Shown here in pieces: positions 24,392 through 33,027 of a DNA stretch of 64,000 nucleotides. How positions within the stretch are numbered: position 1 is the first letter of the stretch; the number at the start of each line of letters is the position of its first letter. A program made the position numbers and the translations under genes. The notes under the pieces are model-generated. The model was not told the DNA's origin, did no database searches, and saw nothing but the letters and a program-made list of their open reading frames with translations. Origin of the DNA: Paramixta manurensis (GTDB taxonomy: Bacteria; Pseudomonadota; Gammaproteobacteria; Enterobacterales; Enterobacteriaceae); the NCBI RefSeq assembly GCF_013285385.1, contig NZ_CP054213.1:24620-88619 (forward strand), read 5' to 3'.

Positions 24392-27037
24392 TTAAGTCAC
24401 CGTTAATCCGGCCCACCGCTCCAGTTCCCGCATCTCTTCCTGGTACATGTATGGCTCACAGGCCAGCATGTAGGCGGCCTCTTCGCTGGTTGCGCCGGCT
24501 TTCTGCGCGTCACTCATGTACTGGTAGTCCTCGCCGCGGGTACTGAACATGGCCCGCGTCACCGGATCAACAAAGACGCGGTGGAACGAACTGTATTCAC
24601 CGCTGGAGATCATAACGGAGCTGAAACCCGTATCACGCGCCGGCTGGAAGCCGCGGATGACCTGCGTTTCCACTTCGCTGAACTGGTCAGGGTTAGCATT
24701 AAGATAGGTTTTGAACGCCTTCGCATCCTGCAGCAGTGTGACCTTCGTACCGGAACAGTCCCATGCCGCTGCAGCAGCAGGGGGCGCGGCCTGGTCTTTC
24801 GTACCGGTAAAATCCTTGATGCCCTGCGTAATGGTAATGAACGCGCCGCGATGGCGGCGTACCGTACGGTAGCCGGTTTCAATGAAGCGGGCGGCGTGCG
24901 GGTTGGAGCCGCTGAACAGGCGCCAGGCCTCGTCGATGATCGCCACTTTCTTGAGGCTGCGCGGCGAGTGGTACATTTTTTCCTGTATCGCCAGGATGAG
25001 CGAGTACAGAATCGCCGACAGCAGGTGTGGGCGGCTTTCCAGACTGAGTAGCTCCAGTACCGTAAAGCGCGTTTCGCCGTTGAGTGTCGGGTTGTCGGAG
25101 TTGAAGAACTCTCCGTCCGCTCCCCAGGTACACCACCGGTCCAGCAGCATAACCAGGTCATTGATGCGGTCGCGTATGGTCGGCTGGGAGTCATACGTCG
25201 TTTTAACCTCCTGCGAAACCATGTATCCCACGACGTCATCGATACGGGCTTTGTTTCCTTTGGCCTCCCAGGCCGCGATAACGCCCTTAAGCAGGATACT
25301 TTCACTGACTTTATCCAGCGGCTCATTCGGGCTGGCCAGTACTGTCAGCAGCCCCTGAATGCCTTCTGCTGAAACCTTAATGTCGGTCACGTTAGCAAAA
25401 GGATTAAAACGCAGCGACTCCCCTTCCAGATACTCCCCACCGGCCTGCCGGCAGAAGTTCCGGTAGCTGCCGCCCATATCGATAACCCAGCCAAATCCGC
25501 CGGCGTTAAGCACCTGGCGCAAAATCTCCTGAATGAAAAAGCTCTTTCCCGCGCCAGTCGTGCCGGTCACCGCGATATTAAAGTTAGTGGCGCCGTTGCT
25601 CTCGCTGAACATATCGAAGAACGCCAGCGCATTACGGTAGGTCGGCAGCGGGCTCCCTGACGGCGCCATCTGCCGCTCGGCCACAACCGGCATGAGATTC
25701 ACGGCGTTAAAGCTCTTGCAGCGCAGCGTGGCATTCATGTGCTTCATATCGTCCCATAACCCTTCCTGCATCAGAAAAGGAAACGTGCACAGCCAGTTAC
25801 GCAGCTGCTGATAGCGCGGCGTGGATATTTCAAGGTCATTCTTACGGAACACGTTGATTGCCGACAGCTCACACGCCTGCTGGGCGCTGTCATCATCCGG
25901 ACAAAACAGCGTCAGATTGAGATTAAAGCTGCACATGGCGATTTCGTTACTCGCCAGCCCCTGCCGCAGATCCCGCCACTCCTCGTAAGTTCTCTGCGTA
26001 TTGGGAAAAAGCTTGCCGTAGGACGAGTTCGCCTTTTTGCCCATATCCTGCTCCTTGCGGAACGCTTCGTTCTGGCTGCCCACCTGCTCTTCGACGCAGA
26101 TGGTCCAGCTCAGCATAAAGGGACACGGGATACCGAGGTCAGGGAAACGCATATTCTGCAGATTATCGGCCGCCTGCCAGAGCGCAAACTGCTTAGGGAC
26201 CTTGTTCAGCTGCATGTTTACCACGCGTGAACTGGCCACTTTACTGTGGCCTTCATCCCCCATCAGCCGGTCACCCTGCTGGCGCGCCGTGGTTATCCGG
26301 AGATAATCAGGGTGTACTTCCATCTCGGTGCTGTGATCGACGCACTGGCGATGCAGCTCCTGTTCCGGATTCCAGTATTCTTTGCCCGCCGTCACCTGCC
26401 CCGGACGATAATTCAGCTGCTCGCGTAGCACGGTCAGGAACTCTGCAGGCCCCACCCGACGGGTTTCCATATGCGCGGCCATCATCGAGACGCGCAATGT
26501 TTCACGCATCTGCGCGACCTCATCCATCTTTTTAATACCGCCGGACCCCGGATGGGCATAAATGAGAAACACCCGGTAATTACGCAGATAAAGCGGATAC
26601 TCCCTGTTGTTGACCAGGCCCTTCAGCGCAGAGCGCTCCCAGTAGGCTTTGGTGACAGCGTTCAGTCGCGGCGCCATGTTTCCTTTCCACATGTCCCGGC
26701 TGAGCCCGGTTTCCAGCATGTCACCCACGCATTTGCTCGCCGTCATCAGCACGGTCACAGGCATCTTACGGGGTAACTTTTTACGTAGCAGGTCGTCAAG
26801 CGCCTGCACCACCTGCTGGTTGGCGCCGACGAGGGGGGCCACTTCAAGGATAAAACCGACCGAACGGGTATTAATAAAAAGCTCGGTTTTTTCATCAAAC
26901 TCCCGGTAAGGCAGGAGGCTGCTGATGGAGGGATAGTTCAGGTTCTGCTGCAGCAGTTGCCGGGCGGCTTTCGCGCCGCCTTCGCTACGGCTACTGTTCA
27001 GAATGCCTGTCAGGTGTTCAATAACGTCACCGATCAT
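24392..27037 (-). CDS. traC: TraC, VirB4-type ATPase of the pilus machine
   Basis: 881 residues (F TraC 875). A cytoplasmic, membrane-associated ATPase that powers pilus assembly. Walker A is TGTTGAGKSFF near 490, Walker B is VAIIDEAWRLF near 700, and the C-terminal motif TITQGIKDF is present. The N-terminal domain (FTRSV-type, SRSEGGAKAARQLL and onward) is as in F. It starts with ATG at 27037 and is followed closely by trbI. Confidence 0.96.
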   Translation of the reverse strand: MIGDVIEHLTGILNSSRSEGGAKAARQLLQQNLNYPSISSLLPYREFDEKTELFINTRSVGFILEVAPLVGANQQVVQALDDLLRKKLPRKMPVTVLMTASKCVGDMLETGLSRDMWKGNMAPRLNAVTKAYWERSALKGLVNNREYPLYLRNYRVFLIYAHPGSGGIKKMDEVAQMRETLRVSMMAAHMETRRVGPAEFLTVLREQLNYRPGQVTAGKEYWNPEQELHRQCVDHSTEMEVHPDYLRITTARQQGDRLMGDEGHSKVASSRVVNMQLNKVPKQFALWQAADNLQNMRFPDLGIPCPFMLSWTICVEEQVGSQNEAFRKEQDMGKKANSSYGKLFPNTQRTYEEWRDLRQGLASNEIAMCSFNLNLTLFCPDDDSAQQACELSAINVFRKNDLEISTPRYQQLRNWLCTFPFLMQEGLWDDMKHMNATLRCKSFNAVNLMPVVAERQMAPSGSPLPTYRNALAFFDMFSESNGATNFNIAVTGTTGAGKSFFIQEILRQVLNAGGFGWVIDMGGSYRNFCRQAGGEYLEGESLRFNPFANVTDIKVSAEGIQGLLTVLASPNEPLDKVSESILLKGVIAAWEAKGNKARIDDVVGYMVSQEVKTTYDSQPTIRDRINDLVMLLDRWCTWGADGEFFNSDNPTLNGETRFTVLELLSLESRPHLLSAILYSLILAIQEKMYHSPRSLKKVAIIDEAWRLFSGSNPHAARFIETGYRTVRRHRGAFITITQGIKDFTGTKDQAAPPAAAAAWDCSGTKVTLLQDAKAFKTYLNANPDQFSEVETQVIRGFQPARDTGFSSVMISSGEYSSFHRVFVDPVTRAMFSTRGEDYQYMSDAQKAGATSEEAAYMLACEPYMYQEEMRELERWAGLTVT

Positions 27038-27124
27038 ACCTGTCCCCCCGACGAGCAGTCCTCGTCTCTGAGCCCGCTTTTCGCTTTATTCCGGCAAGGC
27101 TGTTCATAAGGCAGATTCGTTTCA

Positions 27125-27679
27125 TTACTCCTCCTCACTGATGACACGGTAGTCTTCATCCCAGCGTGACTTCTGTTTCACAAACTCGACCACGGCAGGC
27201 TGATGGAAGCTGTCCTGCTCGTCGACCCAGGGCGCAATCCACAGACGTTGTGTGGCATCCGGGATACGACGGGCATCTACCTGCCCCGGCCCGCTGTAAT
27301 CCGCCGGAGTAATGCTGCCTGGCTGCTGCGCGGCAGGCATAATCCGCACTGACGCTATGGACGACGGCTGTGCGGTGGTGCTGATACCTGTTCCGGCAAC
27401 CGGACGTGGCGTCAGGGTCGCTGCACTGATTTTGCGCCAGGGACTGATGGCAGGCTTCACGTTGCCAGGCGTCGCCAGCGCCTCAGCCGCAGCCTTTGGG
27501 GGCGCCGCCTTATCCGTGCGCAGGTCATCAAGGCTTTTATGCTTCGACGCAAGACTGCTGGCGTCCGTCATCGAGAGACACTGGTCGGTGGCAGTCTTGT
27601 TACAGTCAAAGTCGGAGTTCATGCCGGCACAGCCGGTCAGCACGGCGCACAGCAGTGCGCACGCAAGCAGTTTTTGCAT
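27125..27679 (-). CDS. traV: TraV outer-membrane lipoprotein of the transfer channel
   Basis: 184 residues (F TraV 171). Lipobox LTGC at about residue 17, then AGMNSDFDCNKTATDQCLSM, which holds the two conserved cysteines after the lipid site. TraV forms the outer-membrane core complex with TraK and TraB (a VirB7-type role). A 212-base gap separates it from the preceding small membrane gene and contains no open frame of note. Confidence 0.95.
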   Translation of the reverse strand: MQKLLACALLCAVLTGCAGMNSDFDCNKTATDQCLSMTDASSLASKHKSLDDLRTDKAAPPKAAAEALATPGNVKPAISPWRKISAATLTPRPVAGTGISTTAQPSSIASVRIMPAAQQPGSITPADYSGPGQVDARRIPDATQRLWIAPWVDEQDSFHQPAVVEFVKQKSRWDEDYRVISEEE

Positions 27680-27891
27680 GGTAATAACCTCTGGTGCGGA
27701 CGGGCCGCAGATAATGGAGCGGATTAATTAAAACGGTGGGTTAATGCGAAAAGAAACCCCTGGTGATCGAAAACAGCCCTGGTGTTGGCCGTGAAGATGA
27801 TGTTTATATGCAACCGGTCCCGTCAGAGAACGTCGGAAGTTGCAACTAATGGAGGTGTAATGAAGGTAAAGTTAAGAACGTGAAGATAAGT

Positions 27892-28371
27892 TTATTCGTT
27901 ATCCACCTCGTGAGTCCTGTTTCCTCCTTCATCATGGCCCCGACGGGTAAATCTGAATTCCCGTCGGACAGGCTTCAACACAGCTTTTTTTTCCTCATTA
28001 AGCCAGTCCACAATAAAAGATCTATCAATATATCCCGCCATATACACCGCATTTTGAAGGTCACGCCATGCAGTCACATCCTCGTAAGGATAAACCTCAA
28101 GCCTGCGGGCAATCAGGTCCTGCCAGTTGAGTGGTTCGCGCATGCGCACGATAACAGCGATAACTGCAACAATAACCGGAATAAACAGGGTGCCCGCCCA
28201 CACACGCCCAAACGATTGTTCGCGCCAGAGAAAAGCAAACACAAGTGCCGCAAACATGCAAATCCACAGCGTCCCCATATAAGGGGGATAACGCTGGCCC
28301 CACTGTTCCACCAGGTATCTTATCTGCGCCAGCTCACGACGGCGGCGGCGGTTTTCAGTTCCGGAAATCAT
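27892..28371 (-). CDS. Small membrane protein between the RfaH paralogue and traV (second)
   Basis: 159 residues with two hydrophobic segments (about 38-56 and 62-82) and a cytoplasmic tail of about 75 residues. The N-terminus is very basic (RRRRRELAQ). Family not recognised. In F this area holds traP, trbD and trbG; no similarity was seen. It lies 41 bases after the other small membrane gene, and both are on the operon strand, so a transfer or plasmid-specific exclusion role is possible but unsupported. Confidence 0.5.
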   Translation of the reverse strand: MISGTENRRRRRELAQIRYLVEQWGQRYPPYMGTLWICMFAALVFAFLWREQSFGRVWAGTLFIPVIVAVIAVIVRMREPLNWQDLIARRLEVYPYEDVTAWRDLQNAVYMAGYIDRSFIVDWLNEEKKAVLKPVRREFRFTRRGHDEGGNRTHEVDNE

Positions 28372-28412
28372 TCTTCAGGCTCCAGCTCATTTGTACGCTC
28401 CTCTGCCCCGGT

Positions 28413-28811
28413 TCAAAAACTGGTCCATAAAGGGTATCTTGCCATTCCCCATATACAGCCTATGTAGAATCCCCGTGTTACAGCGAGTGACATAAAATTC
28501 AGAAAATCGGGTATTTGCTGGCTACAGTAAGTATCAAATACGTAGCACAACAGCGTACCCACCCATATCCCCATGATTAAAATCGGGATGTCCCACCTAA
28601 AGCAGGGTCTAACGTTCTGAGAACATACCGAAAAGAATGTCGCGATCGAATACAGCAGTCCGGCCCACCAGTCAAACCAGTGCCAGTGCGGGAGCATCTC
28701 ACGGTGTATCAGCCAGGCGATGACCGCCAGACTGACACCCAGTTGCAGTGTCATAATCAGGACCGGCAGAGTTGCCAGCAGGGTTTCATGTCTCAGAATC
28801 GTTCTGCTCAT
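28413..28811 (-). CDS. Small membrane protein between the RfaH paralogue and traV (first)
   Basis: 132 residues with four hydrophobic segments (about 12-36, 46-66, 72-90 and 104-122). Its ATG overlaps the stop of the RfaH-like gene (ATGA), so the two are co-translated. Family not recognised. A traP-like role is possible from position only. Confidence 0.5.
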   Translation of the reverse strand: MSRTILRHETLLATLPVLIMTLQLGVSLAVIAWLIHREMLPHWHWFDWWAGLLYSIATFFSVCSQNVRPCFRWDIPILIMGIWVGTLLCYVFDTYCSQQIPDFLNFMSLAVTRGFYIGCIWGMARYPLWTSF

Positions 28812-29320
28812 GCCGCTCTGCCCCGCGCCGAAATGTGAAACCTCAGGTGGCTCTCAACCGGTACCCGGACCTGACGATTCATAAGGGTCAGCAGCAGTAC
28901 TGCGCGCTTCATGCCGTCAGGTTCACACCACACCGCCTCCAGCCCTTCGAAAGCGCCGTCCCGGATAACCACCCGGTCACCGTCCACAGGCATCTCTGTT
29001 GTCAGCGGTGCCCCCTGCCATCCCTGCATGAGCTGTGCTATCACGCTGTCCGGTACCACACTGGGCAGGCCGCCGAAGCTGATGAGAGATGAAATCCCGC
29101 GCGTGGCCTTAATCGCCGTGGTATGCACAACTTCCGGATCGAAACGCACAAAGATGTAGTTTGGAAACAGCGGCTGCGCGGTAACGGCCCTGACGGTCCC
29201 GTCGCGCAGCCTGACCTCTGAAAATACGGGCAGCAGGCAGGTCACACCCTGACTCTGTAACTGTTGCTCCGCCCGCTTTTCCTGTGCGAATTTTGTCTGC
29301 GCTACGTACCAGTTTTCCAT
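28808..29320 (-). CDS. RfaH/ActX-type transcription antiterminator
   Basis: 170 residues. The N-terminal NGN domain (1-100) follows E. coli RfaH closely: WYVAQTKFAQEKRAEQQL, PLFPNYIFVRFDPEVVHTT and TRGISSLISFGG. The C-terminal KOW-type domain includes GAFEGLEAVWCEPDGMKRAVLLLTLMN. RfaH binds RNA polymerase paused at an ops site and suppresses termination in long operons; host RfaH (SfrB) is needed for F tra expression. Here the plasmid carries its own copy inside the tra operon between traB and traV, which could give positive feedback and free it from the host factor. No convincing ops site was found before traA; a weak match is noted elsewhere. Confidence 0.9.
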   Translation of the reverse strand: MENWYVAQTKFAQEKRAEQQLQSQGVTCLLPVFSEVRLRDGTVRAVTAQPLFPNYIFVRFDPEVVHTTAIKATRGISSLISFGGLPSVVPDSVIAQLMQGWQGAPLTTEMPVDGDRVVIRDGAFEGLEAVWCEPDGMKRAVLLLTLMNRQVRVPVESHLRFHISARGRAA

Positions 29321-29332
29321 CAGATGCTCCTG

Positions 29333-30724
29333 TCAGTTAATGGTGTCGCCGAGGCGCAGCTGGCTGGCCTGCCGGAGAACTTCGTCGGGATTAAGTATTG
29401 CGGCGGCACCGTCGTTCCCGCTGGCCGACCGGGTCACGGCGGCGGTCTGATGTGCATTTTCCTGCGGGGCTTCCTTTTGCAGCTTTTCGGTGTCTGCGTC
29501 TTCGATGGTTTCAAGCCGGAATCCCTGCTGGAATACCACCGTCACGGCATTACCCGCCCCGATATCAATAACCGGGTGATACTGCTCGGCACGCTTGATG
29601 TAGTACTGGCTCAGTGTATCGGCGGCTTTATCAGCACCGCCGCCGAAACCCTGTTTGAAGATATCGCCCGTGCCGACCGATGCGGTTGCACCGAGGCCCA
29701 CGCTGGGTGTCGCGGCAGACTTAATGCCTTCACCGAAGCCGGTAAGCAGGCCGGCAACCCCGGCGTTGGCCAGCACCGCGCCGTTGCGCATCACCGGTTT
29801 TCCGCGAATGCCTTCCTTGCCCTGGAAGGAAACGTGGCCGTCAAACGGCATATCAATGTGCTTGCCGTTTTTCAGGATGCAGCTGATATTTTTTGTACGA
29901 ACCTCGCCGCGTTCGCTGGAGATATCACCAAACATTTCACCGGTGACACGGCACTGGTCCATGTTGAAGGTTTTGCCGTTCGGCATCGAAACGTCACCGA
30001 GCAGGGTTATCACCACGGGTGAGGTATTTTGCTGACCGGTCACACTGGCGTTGGCGTCAGCCCCCTCTATCATCACCGCCTCGGAGAATGACCCCGACGG
30101 TATCCACGGGAGCTTCGTCTTTTTATCTGTGAGCGCGGCATAAGTGAACGTGTCGCGCCGGAGCCCGCCTACCCGGGCGGTGCCTGCACCAGGGTAGAAC
30201 GCCTGTCCCTGTGCCGGATAGAACCCGTTGCCCTGGTTTGCTGATGGCCCGCGTGCCGGGTCGCTGATGCTCCACTGTGCCGGTCCGGGCGTACCAACCG
30301 GAACCGGACCGCCGGCAGGGCCGGTCGTCGGTGATGAACCACCCTGCGCCGGGCCGTCCGGCGTTTTACGACCCTGCGACTGCTGTGCCTGCATCTGGCT
30401 GAGCTGGTCGGTCAGCGTGCCAAGTTGCTTCTTCATATCCGCATTCTGCTGCTGAAGCGTGCTGGTCAGTGATGCCAGGTCTTTTTCCAGCCCGGCCGTT
30501 TTGTTCTGTTGCTGCTGCAGGGCAGACGTGGCGACGCCTTCGGTAAACGAGGTGTTCACGAGCATACCGGTCATATCCGGTGAAGTTCTGGCGACGGGTT
30601 TATTCGCCTCGTCCTGATGGTGCTTGTACGCCCAGATGCCCCCGCCGGTGGCCAGCATGACGGCGGCGGAAACGCCCGCAATCATCCACTGCCGGCGTCG
30701 GGTGACGGAGTTGATATCAGTCAT
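29333..30724 (-). CDS. traB: TraB, VirB10-type scaffold of the transfer channel
   Basis: 463 residues (F TraB 475). One inner-membrane segment near 15-32, a coiled-coil (about 60-115, rich in Gln), a proline/glycine-rich periplasmic stretch (about 120-185), and the VirB10-like domain with VMIEGADANASVTGQQNTSPVVITLLGDVSMPNG. It spans the envelope and links the inner-membrane ATPases to the TraV/TraK outer ring. Its start overlaps the traK stop by 8 bases. Confidence 0.95.
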   Translation of the reverse strand: MTDINSVTRRRQWMIAGVSAAVMLATGGGIWAYKHHQDEANKPVARTSPDMTGMLVNTSFTEGVATSALQQQQNKTAGLEKDLASLTSTLQQQNADMKKQLGTLTDQLSQMQAQQSQGRKTPDGPAQGGSSPTTGPAGGPVPVGTPGPAQWSISDPARGPSANQGNGFYPAQGQAFYPGAGTARVGGLRRDTFTYAALTDKKTKLPWIPSGSFSEAVMIEGADANASVTGQQNTSPVVITLLGDVSMPNGKTFNMDQCRVTGEMFGDISSERGEVRTKNISCILKNGKHIDMPFDGHVSFQGKEGIRGKPVMRNGAVLANAGVAGLLTGFGEGIKSAATPSVGLGATASVGTGDIFKQGFGGGADKAADTLSQYYIKRAEQYHPVIDIGAGNAVTVVFQQGFRLETIEDADTEKLQKEAPQENAHQTAAVTRSASGNDGAAAILNPDEVLRQASQLRLGDTIN

Positions 30725-31460
30725 GGCCAGCCTCTTTGTCCGCTGAGAATATTACCCACACATACCCTTCCCCGTTCGCGTACAGCGTGCGCGTTGAGAG
30801 CATGACGGCCCGTACCCCCTTCTGCCAGAACTGCTTCTCGCTCAGTGAACGCGTAATGTACCCGGCGTTCCTCATGCGGTAGCGCATCACGCGCAGATGC
30901 GAACCGGCGAGCTGACGTTCCGGCGTGAGCAGCAGACCCGCGGGCGGGTTATAGGCCGGTCCGCGGGTGGCTTTCAGATCGACATAGCTGTCGGGGACAT
31001 CACCGTTGACAACGGTTCTGGCCACGCTGACCAGCGTTTTCTGGAACGGCTGACTTTCCTCCCAGAGCTTCGCATCCGGGTTAGGTTTCAGCGGTACATC
31101 AGCCGGAACAAGGTGCAGCGTGCGGCCGTTGCCGGGCTTTGGCGAAACATCAATTGAGACGCTGACCCCGCCGTCCGTTTCCAGAAAAATGGTGAAATCC
31201 TGCCCGGTCAGCGGCGTAATGAGCAACGCGCCATCGGCAGTATTATCTTTTGTATAGGCGCCATCCGGACCGGTGACGCCCGTGATGAGCTCTCCGTCAA
31301 TAATGACCTTATTGGGGCTGGTATTGCTCATCTGCGCCTTCAGGTGCGCATTGTTTTCAAACGTTGTTCCGGCCGGGCCGGGAACGGTGGCAAATGCGCC
31401 CCCGGCAGGCAGCAGCACAATCGCGGCGGCGACGGACAACGCGGAAAGGGTTTTCTTCAT
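30717..31460 (-). CDS. traK: TraK, VirB9-type secretin-like channel protein
   Basis: 247 residues (F TraK 242), signal peptide ending near AFA. The motif NKVIIDGELITGVTGPDGAYT and the C-terminal region (SEKQFWQKGVRAVMLSTRTLYANGEGYVWVI) fit the family. It is part of the outer-membrane core with TraV and TraB. It sits between traE and traB as in F. Confidence 0.94.
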   Translation of the reverse strand: MKKTLSALSVAAAIVLLPAGGAFATVPGPAGTTFENNAHLKAQMSNTSPNKVIIDGELITGVTGPDGAYTKDNTADGALLITPLTGQDFTIFLETDGGVSVSIDVSPKPGNGRTLHLVPADVPLKPNPDAKLWEESQPFQKTLVSVARTVVNGDVPDSYVDLKATRGPAYNPPAGLLLTPERQLAGSHLRVMRYRMRNAGYITRSLSEKQFWQKGVRAVMLSTRTLYANGEGYVWVIFSADKEAGHD

Positions 31461-31463
31461 GGT

Positions 31464-32063
31464 TCAGTCCTGTTGCGGGCGGCTTTCAGGTTTCGTCCAG
31501 GGCACCTCGGGGAAGGCCGTAAGGCGGATGAGGCCATCCACGTAGTGCACGCTGAGCCGGTAGGCTTTATTCGCATCCGGAAGGTATATCTTCAGGTTGC
31601 CGTTGGTCGTGCTGGCGCTGAGCGTGCCCTCCGCGATGATGTCCCCGGTGGTGGTATCGGTCATTTCATCGTTAATGCGGAACACGGACGTGACGCCGTT
31701 TTTCTTGATGTAGTCAGCTTCGGCGGCAAGCTGTTTTTTCAGCGCGTCGCGACTTTCCGGCGGTACGAAACGCAGCAGGGTGGCATGCTGGCTGTCCACG
31801 GTTTCAGGCGTGACCGAAAGCCGGAGATTCAGAAAAGAGCGGACAAGCAGGCCGTTCAGGGCTGCATCGCCCGAGGCGGCATCGGAAACAAACGGCCGGT
31901 CAAAAAGCATCGGAACCGTAATGGTTTTCTGCGTGTGGTAAAAGTGCCACGCCAGTCCACCGGTAATGCCAACGCCGGCGGAAAGGATGAAGACAAGCAA
32001 AACTAATCCTGACAGGGCCAGAATGATTACCCGGTTGCGCCCCTCCCGAATGTCATACCTCAT
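31464..32063 (-). CDS. traE: TraE, VirB5/VirB8-area inner-membrane protein
   Basis: 199 residues (F TraE 188). One membrane segment near 14-38, then a periplasmic domain with the pattern VDSQHATLLRFVPPESRDALKKQL. It is the F counterpart of the VirB8-type assembly factor. The 52-base gap from traL contains a strong perfect stem-loop (GGCGCCACCC with GGGTGGCGC, about 32086-32106) without a T-run, which may stabilise or process the mRNA after traA-traL. Confidence 0.94.
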   Translation of the reverse strand: MRYDIREGRNRVIILALSGLVLLVFILSAGVGITGGLAWHFYHTQKTITVPMLFDRPFVSDAASGDAALNGLLVRSFLNLRLSVTPETVDSQHATLLRFVPPESRDALKKQLAAEADYIKKNGVTSVFRINDEMTDTTTGDIIAEGTLSASTTNGNLKIYLPDANKAYRLSVHYVDGLIRLTAFPEVPWTKPESRPQQD

Positions 32064-32115
32064 ATGTGTATTCCTTAAAGTCGTTAACAGGCGCCACCCT
32101 GGGGTGGCGCATGGG

Positions 32116-32418
32116 TTACTGCATCCAGTGGCGGTTACCCGAGTCGGGTACGCGCCTGAACTGGAGCCGGAACAACGCTGTCGGCAGGTACCAGTAAAGA
32201 AGGTTCAGTAACCACCAGGTCCCCTGCCCCTTTTTCAGATGGCGAATCAGAAGCCACAGCGCCCCTCCCACAACCAGCATCACGACGAGCATGTCGCACA
32301 GCATCCCGATGCCGGCGCAGGCGGTGATGACGAAGGCCTCCTCGGGCGGAAGTCCGATGACGCGTTTCTGGTTATTAAGGGTTTCCGGGAACTGGTACTG
32401 GAGAGATTCCCTGTCCAT
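32116..32418 (-). CDS. traL: TraL, VirB3-like inner-membrane protein
   Basis: From the ATG at 32418 it has 100 residues (F TraL 91): MDRESLQYQFPETLNNQKR, then a hydrophobic pair near 35-65, then KKGQGTWWLLNLLYWYLPTALFR, all close to F TraL. TraL anchors pilus assembly in the inner membrane. An earlier in-frame TTG at 32463 lies inside traA and is less likely. It starts 8 bases after the traA stop. Confidence 0.92.
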   Translation of the reverse strand: MDRESLQYQFPETLNNQKRVIGLPPEEAFVITACAGIGMLCDMLVVMLVVGGALWLLIRHLKKGQGTWWLLNLLYWYLPTALFRLQFRRVPDSGNRHWMQ

Positions 32419-32425
32419 GACAGGA

Positions 32426-32818
32426 TTAACCGGCAAGCGCGAAGAAGGTGCGGGTGATAACAATCAGGAAAGCGAGACCACCGATGAAAAGCATCGGGTT
32501 ACGGGTTTTCATGTAAGCACCGACAGACAGAATGATTTCAGCCATATACAGCCCCCATTCAACCGTACTGCCGTGCCCGAACGTATCTTTCGCATCCTGT
32601 TTCTGGTTAGCCAGCAGGTCTTCTGCATGCACCAGGTGCGGAAGCGCAAAGCAAAGAATCGTCAGGGTAATCAGCAGGAGGTTTGTGCGGTGACGTGAAA
32701 TAAAGCTCAAGATGCGACGGCTGGCGCCGATAAAACTGGTCTGCGCACCTTCGCCGGCTTCCGGGCAGGCTTCCGCAGCCCCCCCGGACCGGAGGGGCAT
32801 TGCTGTGACAACTTTCAT
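32426..32818 (-). CDS. traA: TraA propilin
   Basis: 130 residues. A long 65-residue leader ends LVHA, after which signal peptidase should cut to release a 65-residue pilin beginning EDLLANQKQDAKDTFGHGS. The mature part has the two hydrophobic segments of F pilin (WGLYMAEIILSVGAYM and LFIGGLAFLIVITRTFF), the conserved TKN-like loop (KTRNP) and an AG end. F has a 51-residue leader and 70-residue pilin. It is the first gene of the transfer operon here, with no traY before it. The upstream 209 bases hold an A-tract and a consensus CRP box. Confidence 0.94.
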   Translation of the reverse strand: MKVVTAMPLRSGGAAEACPEAGEGAQTSFIGASRRILSFISRHRTNLLLITLTILCFALPHLVHAEDLLANQKQDAKDTFGHGSTVEWGLYMAEIILSVGAYMKTRNPMLFIGGLAFLIVITRTFFALAG

Positions 32819-32911
32819 GTAAAAAACCCTCGATTTGAGTTAAGGAAATGTCATTGCGCGTAAACGGATGTAACGCGTCGTAAGTGTACATTTACTCAAA
32901 AAAAAAAAATC

Positions 32912-32927
32912 TGTGACGCATGTCACA
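32912..32927. promoter_or_regulatory. Consensus CRP-binding site between traA and the divergent TraY-like gene
   Basis: TGTGACGCATGTCACA fits the core TGTGA-N6-TCACA with no mismatch. It is centred about 100 bases before both start codons and is flanked by a run of 12 A. Being symmetric, it could serve either gene. CRP acts on traJ in F; here it would act directly on the operon promoter region. Exact promoter hexamers were not assigned. Confidence 0.7.
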
Positions 32928-33027
32928 TTATTAATAGCCCTCACGTAATTTTTTAGGATAAATCCGACATGGGTGTGGCGTAGGCTTTCAGGCTACCAGG
33001 GGATGCCTTTTCAGAAGGTACTAATGC

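Noticed and set aside
32989..32997. An ops-like GGTAGCCTG on the minus strand upstream of traA
   Set aside because: It matches only the core of the RfaH recruitment site and lies where a tra transcript would have to start inside or beyond the divergent TraY-like gene. Too weak to call.
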